Shown piece by piece: positions 7,580 through 11,682 of a stretch of DNA of 11,682 bases (the stretch's first letter is position 1; each line of letters begins with the position of its first letter). Below the pieces are notes generated by a model. The model worked only from the letters and a program-made list of their open reading frames with translations. It did not search any database and was not told the DNA's origin. The stretch covers positions 1-11,682 of the forward strand of contig CANLED010000032.1 in the NCBI GenBank assembly GCA_947489175.1, given 5' to 3'. This DNA is from Chitinophagaceae bacterium. GTDB taxonomy: Bacteria > Bacteroidota > Bacteroidia > Chitinophagales > Chitinophagaceae. Both the position numbers and the translations under genes were made by a program.

Positions 7580-8529
7580 AAAATTTGTCCAACAGCGTTA
7601 TAAATAATTTTTGGTTTTCCCAATGTATAATAATGCAATACAGGAACACCTGCTTTTTTAAGTTCTTTTGATTGTGCAATCAACCATTCTTGTCCAACCA
7701 TTTCACAATCTTCATCAGTCTTGGCTTTATACATTTCATTCAACAAATCACTTGGGATATCAACGTGAAATATCCTTGGGATCATCGTTAATTGCTTCTT
7801 ATTGGTGATTGGTTTTAGGCCTGGAATAATAGGAATGTTTATACCATTTTCTCTGCATTTTGCCACAAATTCAAAGTATTTTGCATTGTCGAAAAACATT
7901 TGTGTAACAATATATTCAGCACCTGCGTCCACTTTATCTTTCAAATACTTCATGTCAACATCCAAGTTTGGAGCTTCAAAATGTTTTTCTGGATAACCTG
8001 AAACACCAATGCAGAAATGAGTTCTAAAGCCATCACGGATGTCTTCTTCGAGATAAATTCCGTTGTTTAAATGGTCAACTTGCTTTAAAAGGTCAATGGC
8101 GTATTTGTTTCCATTGGGTTCTGGCTCAAAAGAACTTTCATTTTTGGTAGCATCCCCACGCAATACCAACACATTATCGATTCCCAAAAAATTCAAATCT
8201 ATGAGTGCATCTTCAGTTTCTCTTTTGGTAAAACCACCGCAAATAAGGTGAGGAACGGCATCGATTTGGTAATGGTTCATGATGGCGGCACAGATCCCAA
8301 CAGTACCCGGACGTTTTCTGACTTCTACTTTCTCAAAAGTACCATCTGTTTTCTTTTTGAAAATCTGTTCACTGCGGTGATAAGTAACATTAATGAAAGA
8401 AGGTTTGAACTCCATCAACGGATCCAAATGTTGATACAATGAATTGATGGTTTTCCCTTTCAGTGGAGGTAAAACTTCAAAAGATACCAATGTGTCTTTG
8501 GCCTGATTGATATGATCGATTACTTTCAT
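7576..8529 (-). CDS. metF: Methylenetetrahydrofolate reductase
   Basis: This 317-residue flavoprotein (E. coli MetF is 296) reduces 5,10-methylene-THF to 5-methyl-THF, the methyl donor for methionine synthesis. TIM-barrel motifs are present: the catalytic Glu E18 in SFEVLPP (16-22), NVTYHR (47-52), the folate-binding Asp D126 in VLRGD (122-126), SGYPEKH (177-183), TQMFFD (209-214) with Q210, and PGLKPI (236-241). No residue known to be essential is missing. The reading frame continues upstream to a GTG at 8577, but the ATG at 8529 begins the family-like N-terminus (KVIDHINQAKDTLVSFE), so I use it. No metH or metE is visible next to it; the gene stands alone on the minus strand, divergent from lptB. 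Its stop shares TTAA with the stop of the parvulin gene. Possible control sites lie at 8556-8591. Confidence 0.96.
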   Translation of the reverse strand: MKVIDHINQAKDTLVSFEVLPPLKGKTINSLYQHLDPLMEFKPSFINVTYHRSEQIFKKKTDGTFEKVEVRKRPGTVGICAAIMNHYQIDAVPHLICGGFTKRETEDALIDLNFLGIDNVLVLRGDATKNESSFEPEPNGNKYAIDLLKQVDHLNNGIYLEEDIRDGFRTHFCIGVSGYPEKHFEAPNLDVDMKYLKDKVDAGAEYIVTQMFFDNAKYFEFVAKCRENGINIPIIPGLKPITNKKQLTMIPRIFHVDIPSDLLNEMYKAKTDEDCEMVGQEWLIAQSKELKKAGVPVLHYYTLGKPKIIYNAVGQIF

Positions 8530-8555
8530 ATTATTAATTAACTTTTTATAATGTG

Positions 8556-8563
8556 CAAAAATA
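8556..8563 (-). promoter_or_regulatory. Possible promoter -7 box of metF
   Basis: The minus strand reads TATTTTTG, matching TAnnTTTG, 26 bases before the metF ATG. The nearest reasonably placed TTG (8590-8588) is 24 bases away, slightly beyond the usual range. The box overlaps one copy of the direct repeat at 8561-8591, so a factor bound there could block polymerase. Confidence 0.4.
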
Positions 8564-8591
8564 CACAATCTATTCACTAAATATACACAAT
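8561..8591. repeat. Direct repeat of ATACACAAT with 22-base period in the metF promoter region
   Basis: ATACACAAT occurs at 8561-8569 and again at 8583-8591. On the minus strand, facing metF, each copy reads ATTGTGTAT and is followed by one variable base and TTT. The 22-base period is close to two turns of the helix, so both copies face the same side of the DNA, as operator half-sites often do. One copy overlaps the putative -7 box. No regulator is identified. Confidence 0.4.
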
Positions 8592-8641
8592 GATTGACTG
8601 TTGAAAATCAATTTGTAGAACCAACAACTGATGAATTTTAG

Positions 8642-8653
8642 CTAAATTGCATC
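8642..8653 (+). promoter_or_regulatory. Motif CTAAATTGCATC upstream of lptB, repeated upstream of fabG
   Basis: The same 12 bases occur at 11088-11099 ahead of fabG. TAAATTGC resembles the Bacteroidota -7 box TAnnTTTG with one T fewer. No TTG lies 17-23 bases upstream in either case. It may be a promoter variant or a binding site shared by two envelope genes. It lies 61 bases before the lptB ATG. Confidence 0.35.
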
Positions 8654-8672
8654 GTTAGTTTATAACACTAAC
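8654..8672. repeat. Inverted repeat GTTAGT-N7-ACTAAC ahead of lptB
   Basis: Perfect 6-base arms flank a 7-base spacer. The repeat directly abuts the CTAAATTGCATC motif and lies 42 bases before the lptB ATG. If that motif is a -7 box, the repeat would cover the transcript start and form a weak 5' hairpin, or act as an operator. The arms are AT-rich, so chance is a serious alternative. Confidence 0.35.
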
Positions 8673-8714
8673 ATAAAACCATAAAAAAAGTTTTACCATT
8701 TATTCGAGACAACC

Positions 8715-9497
8715 ATGAACCTAACCATTCGAACGAACAATCTAATCAAGCGATACCATAACAGAACCGTTGTGAATCAGGTTTCCATTGAAGTAAAACA
8801 AGGTGAAATTGTTGGATTACTTGGTCCGAATGGAGCCGGCAAAACAACCTCATTTTACATGGTGGTTGGCTTGATCAAACCGGATGAAGGAGAAGTATAT
8901 CTAAACGACTTAAACATCACGAAGCTTCCAATGTACAAGAGGGCAAAGATGGGCATTGGATATCTTCCACAAGAAGCATCCGTTTTCCGCAAACTAACTG
9001 TTGAAGACAATATAACAGCCGTGCTTGAGATGACCAAACTTTCAAAAAAAGAAAGAAAAGACAAGTTAGAAGATTTATTGAATGAGTTTAGGTTAACGCA
9101 CGTTAGAAAAAATAATGGAGACTCTTTGAGTGGAGGAGAAAGAAGAAGAACTGAAATAGCCAGGGCCCTTGCCGTAGATCCAAAATTCATCCTTCTCGAT
9201 GAGCCCTTTGCAGGAGTAGATCCTATTGCCGTTGAAGACATACAAACTGTTGTGGCGAAACTCAAACATAAAAACATAGGAATCCTCATCACAGACCACA
9301 ATGTGAATGAAACACTTTCTATCTGCGACCGTGCCTATTTGTTGATAGAAGGGAAAATATTCAAGCACGGCACTGCTGAAGAGCTGGCAGAAGATGAACA
9401 TGTAAGAAGGCTTTATCTAGGACGCAATTTTGAACTCAAAAGAAAAGATTATCTTCACGAAGAAGCACGTCAAGAAGCCCTATTGGGCGACAGATGA
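8715..9497 (+). CDS. lptB: LPS export ABC transporter ATP-binding protein LptB
   Basis: This 260-residue protein is the cytoplasmic ATPase that works with LptF/LptG to pull lipopolysaccharide out of the inner membrane toward the LptA-LptD bridge. Motifs in order are Walker A GPNGAGKTT (37-45), Q-loop Q86 in GYLPQEASVFRKLTV, a typical LptB stretch, signature LSGGE (138-142), Walker B FILLDEP (158-164) with E163, D-loop GVDP (167-170), and switch H195 in TDHNV. All catalytic residues are intact. The tail after LYLGRNFEL (233-241) runs about 19 residues longer than E. coli LptB (241 residues) and is charged. The start is the ATG at 8715, with no Shine-Dalgarno visible. The GH3-like gene follows after 15 bases on the same strand. 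The other lpt genes are not in the window. Confidence 0.94.
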   Translation: MNLTIRTNNLIKRYHNRTVVNQVSIEVKQGEIVGLLGPNGAGKTTSFYMVVGLIKPDEGEVYLNDLNITKLPMYKRAKMGIGYLPQEASVFRKLTVEDNITAVLEMTKLSKKERKDKLEDLLNEFRLTHVRKNNGDSLSGGERRRTEIARALAVDPKFILLDEPFAGVDPIAVEDIQTVVAKLKHKNIGILITDHNVNETLSICDRAYLLIEGKIFKHGTAEELAEDEHVRRLYLGRNFELKRKDYLHEEARQEALLGDR

Positions 9498-9512
9498 TTG
9501 TAAACCAAAACG

Positions 9513-11024
9513 ATGAAATTTCTTAGTCCCGCCATATCAACCCTTGCGAGGTTACGTTCCTGGCGCATAGAAGCTTGGATGCAGAATCCAATTTCAGCAC
9601 AACGTGAAGTGTTACAAGACTTGGTAACAACAGCCCAGTATACTGAGTTTGGCAGACAATATGAGTTTTCAAAACTATTTACTACCAAGAACTTCAAGCA
9701 AGCCATTCCCATCCATGAATATAGTGAGCTAAAGCCCTACGTAGAAAGAATCATGGCAGGAGAACAAAACCTGCTCTGGAATACACCTATCAATTGGTTC
9801 GCAAAAAGCAGTGGCACAACATCGGGTAAAAGTAAATTTATACCAGTAAGCCAAGAGAGTTTGGTAGATGGACATTTCAAAGCAGCCAAGGATGTACTTT
9901 CATTGTATTATATGTTTAATCCAGACTCAGATTTGCTTACCGGGAAAGGACTCATGGTGGGAGGAAGTCATGCCATTAGCACTTTACACGAAGAAGCACA
10001 TTATGGGGATTTAAGTGCTGTTTTGATGCAGAATACACCCTTTTGGGGACAATGGATCAGGACGCCAGACTTGAGAATTGCATTGATGGATGAATGGGAA
10101 AGCAAGCTTGAAATGTTAGCAGAGACCACCATCAATGAAAATGTTACTTCTGTATCAGGAGTTCCTACCTGGACATTGCTTTTATTTCAACGCATCTTGG
10201 AAATGACAGGTAAAAGCAACATGAAAGAAGTGTGGCCCTCATTAGAACTTTATTTTCATGGAGGCGTTTCATTTCATCCGTATAAAGATCAATTCAAAAA
10301 ATTAATAGGGAACGATATTCACTACCTTGAAATGTACAATGCCAGCGAAGGATTCTTTGCAGCACAAGACATACCAGGCTCTGATGGGATGCTTCTATTT
10401 TTAGACCATGGCATTTTTTATGAATTCATGCCGATTGAAGAATATGGGAAGGATGAACCAAAAACAATTGGGTTAAAAGAAGTGGAATTGGGGCAGCATT
10501 ATGCCCCAGTAATTACGACCAATGGCGGACTTTGGCGCTATTTGATTGGGGACACCATTCAATTTACCAGTTTGAATCCATTTCGGATAAAAGTAAGTGG
10601 AAGGCTGAAATTGTTCATCAATGCCTTTGGAGAGGAACTTATTATCGACAATGCAGACAGGGCCATTGCAGCAGCTTGTAAAGAATCTGAAGCTGTTTTG
10701 TGTGACTATACTGCAGGACCCGTGTATTTTAGTGAAGAAGGAAATGGGGCACACGAATGGCTCATAGAATTTGAAAAAGAACCCAAAGAATTAAAAGCAT
10801 TTACATCGTTGCTTGATGAACACTTGAAAAAGCTAAACAGCGATTACGAAGCAAAAAGACATAAAAACATAGCCTTGCGCGAACCCATTGTAAGGACGCT
10901 CCCTCGCGGACAATTCAACAAATGGCTAAAGTTTAAAAATAAATTAGGCGGACAACACAAAATTCCACGTTTGAGCAACGACAGGGTAATTATTGAAGAA
11001 GTGTTGGCCTGTTCTTTGTTATGA
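9513..11024 (+). CDS. GH3-family acyl-adenylating enzyme (auxin-responsive GH3-like protein)
   Basis: This 503-residue protein belongs to the GH3 family of the ANL adenylating superfamily. Plant members activate acids such as indole-acetate or jasmonate as acyl-AMP and transfer them to amino acids. Visible elements are the phosphate-binding loop KSSGTTSGKSKFIPVS (98-113), the nucleotide-binding MYNASEGFF (274-282), WRYLIGDTIQF (341-351) with the ribose-binding D347, a hinge region GRLKLFINAFGEEL (363-376), and a C-terminal lid with GGQHKIPRLSNDR (479-491) containing a candidate catalytic Lys K483. Length and motifs suggest an intact enzyme. The substrates in bacteria are not established to my knowledge, so the hormone-related family name should not be taken literally. 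It starts 15 bases after lptB and is presumably co-transcribed, hinting at an acyl or amino acid conjugation role linked to the envelope. That is inference only. Confidence 0.9.
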   Translation: MKFLSPAISTLARLRSWRIEAWMQNPISAQREVLQDLVTTAQYTEFGRQYEFSKLFTTKNFKQAIPIHEYSELKPYVERIMAGEQNLLWNTPINWFAKSSGTTSGKSKFIPVSQESLVDGHFKAAKDVLSLYYMFNPDSDLLTGKGLMVGGSHAISTLHEEAHYGDLSAVLMQNTPFWGQWIRTPDLRIALMDEWESKLEMLAETTINENVTSVSGVPTWTLLLFQRILEMTGKSNMKEVWPSLELYFHGGVSFHPYKDQFKKLIGNDIHYLEMYNASEGFFAAQDIPGSDGMLLFLDHGIFYEFMPIEEYGKDEPKTIGLKEVELGQHYAPVITTNGGLWRYLIGDTIQFTSLNPFRIKVSGRLKLFINAFGEELIIDNADRAIAAACKESEAVLCDYTAGPVYFSEEGNGAHEWLIEFEKEPKELKAFTSLLDEHLKKLNSDYEAKRHKNIALREPIVRTLPRGQFNKWLKFKNKLGGQHKIPRLSNDRVIIEEVLACSLL

Positions 11025-11045
11025 TTGATGTAACATTCGTTTTTT
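11017..11045 (+). terminator. Weak terminator-like hairpin at the end of the lptB-GH3 unit
   Basis: TGTTA (11017-11021) pairs with TAACA (11031-11035) across a 9-base loop that contains the GH3 stop codon; T6 follows at 11040-11045. The 5-bp AU-rich stem is much weaker than a typical intrinsic terminator, so this is only a candidate. If it fails, transcription could read into fabG. Confidence 0.25.
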
Positions 11046-11087
11046 GAGGCATAAAAATTCAGAGAGTCAACAATTAGAAAAAAATTT

Positions 11088-11099
11088 CTAAATTGCATC
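11088..11099 (+). promoter_or_regulatory. Motif CTAAATTGCATC upstream of fabG
   Basis: This is an exact 12-base copy of the motif ahead of lptB, here 19 bases before the fabG ATG, which is a distance similar to that of the -7 boxes of the other genes in this window (15-17 bases). That spacing supports a promoter role for TAAATTGC even though the upstream TTG element is missing. Confidence 0.4.
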
Positions 11100-11118
11100 C
11101 CACAACCCAACATTTACA

Positions 11119-11682
11119 ATGAAACTTTTAGAAAATAAAATAGCAGTTGTTACTGGAGCTGCGCGCGGAATTGGTGAAGCCATTGCCTTAAAACTTGCAG
11201 AACACGGAGCTCATATAGCTTTCAGCTATGTTAGCGACAGCAGTGCTGATAAAGCGGCTGCATTGGTAAGCAAACTAGAATCCTTTGGGGTTAAAGCAAA
11301 AGCATGGCAGAGCAATGCAGGTGATTTTGCACAATCGGAACAATTTGTAAATGATGTTGTAAAAGAATTTGGAAGTATTGATGTTTGTGTAAACAACGCA
11401 GGCATCTCTAAAGATAATTTACTGTTGCGTATGACAGCAGAGCAATGGGATGATGTGATGAACATCAACTTGAAAAGTGTTTTCAACATGACCAAGCAAG
11501 TAATTAGGCCCATGATGAAAGCAAAAAAAGGCTCAATCATCAACATGAGCTCAATCATTGGAATACGAGGAAATGCTGGCCAGTCAAGCTACGCAGCCAG
11601 TAAAGCAGGCATCATAGGATTTACAAAATCCATCGCACTTGAAATCGGAAGCCGAAACGTGAGGGTGAATGCAATAGCCCCT
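11119..11682 (+). CDS. fabG: 3-oxoacyl-[acyl-carrier-protein] reductase FabG (3' end missing)
   Basis: The right edge cuts the gene after 188 residues of an expected roughly 245-250. FabG is an NADPH-dependent short-chain dehydrogenase that reduces 3-oxoacyl-ACP in type II fatty acid synthesis. Seen in the sequence are the cofactor loop TGAARGIG (12-19), NNAG (92-95), and the catalytic tetrad N117, S145, Y158 and K162 in the YAASK context (158-162). The segment RVNAIAP (182-188) ends the visible part. Resemblance to E. coli FabG around the active site (GQSSYAASKAGIIGFTK) favours FabG over other short-chain dehydrogenases, though some paralogues look alike. The start is the ATG at 11119, with an A-rich leader and no Shine-Dalgarno. 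A promoter-like motif lies 19 bases upstream. No acpP or fabF is visible in the window. Confidence 0.9.
   Translation, partial: MKLLENKIAVVTGAARGIGEAIALKLAEHGAHIAFSYVSDSSADKAAALVSKLESFGVKAKAWQSNAGDFAQSEQFVNDVVKEFGSIDVCVNNAGISKDNLLLRMTAEQWDDVMNINLKSVFNMTKQVIRPMMKAKKGSIINMSSIIGIRGNAGQSSYAASKAGIIGFTKSIALEIGSRNVRVNAIAP

Noticed and set aside
8530..8577. Longer metF start at the GTG at 8577
   Set aside because: The extension would run over the direct repeat and promoter box and adds residues not typical of MetF; the ATG at 8529 fits the family.
8530..8714. SAM or cobalamin riboswitch upstream of metF
   Set aside because: The leader between the likely promoter and ATG is only some tens of bases and I see no conserved riboswitch core.
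8855..9301. Open frame of 148 codons on the minus strand
   Set aside because: It is antisense to the Walker A to switch region of lptB and its translation shows no domain; the conserved ATPase motifs are on the plus strand.
10489..10508. TGGGGCA/TGCCCCA hairpin inside the GH3 gene
   Set aside because: A 7-bp repeat inside coding sequence with no U-tract and no nearby gene boundary; expected now and then by chance in a window this size.
11226..11558. Open frame of 110 codons on the minus strand
   Set aside because: It is antisense to fabG, whose cofactor loop and catalytic tetrad are on the plus strand.

Overview
The window looks like chromosomal core sequence from a member of the Bacteroidota, possibly near the Chitinophagales, although rank below phylum is a guess. 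It is AT-rich. Several starts lie just downstream of boxes fitting the Bacteroidota promoter consensus TAnnTTTG, two of them with an upstream TTG at the usual distance. The starts have no obvious Shine-Dalgarno sequence. The gene families are typical of the phylum: a rhomboid pair with a charged C-terminal tail, a secreted TlpA-like thioredoxin protein, a SurA-like double parvulin, and lptB followed by a GH3-family protein. I see no mobile element, tRNA, rRNA, CRISPR array or phage gene. No gene-free stretch exceeds 300 bases.

Layout. (1) 1-4143, minus strand: rlmD (23S rRNA m5U methyltransferase), an intact rhomboid protease, a second rhomboid whose catalytic serine appears to be lost, and an endonuclease/exonuclease/phosphatase-fold membrane protein cut by the left edge. 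(2) 4144-4316: a divergent control region with a consensus-type promoter on each strand and a short inverted repeat. (3) 4317-7579, plus strand: a secreted TlpA-like thioredoxin protein and a two-domain parvulin prolyl isomerase that starts with TTG. Together they look like an envelope protein-folding pair. (4) 7576-8529, minus strand: metF, whose stop codon interlocks with that of the parvulin gene in a 4-base TTAA. (5) 8530-8714: a second divergent control region with a spaced direct repeat and an inverted repeat. (6) 8715-11024, plus strand: lptB (LPS-export ATPase) and a GH3-type acyl-adenylating enzyme of unknown substrate. (7) 11119 to the right edge: the start of fabG (fatty acid synthesis).

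Functionally, much of the window serves the cell envelope: membrane proteolysis, periplasmic thiol and proline folding, LPS export and fatty acid elongation. The housekeeping genes rlmD and metF sit among these.

I found no clear undescribed multigene system. The points most worth a second look are the apparently inactive rhomboid beside an intact one, the GH3 enzyme coupled to lptB, a perfect 11-bp hairpin inside the end of the parvulin gene opposite metF, and the repeats in the two divergent control regions.
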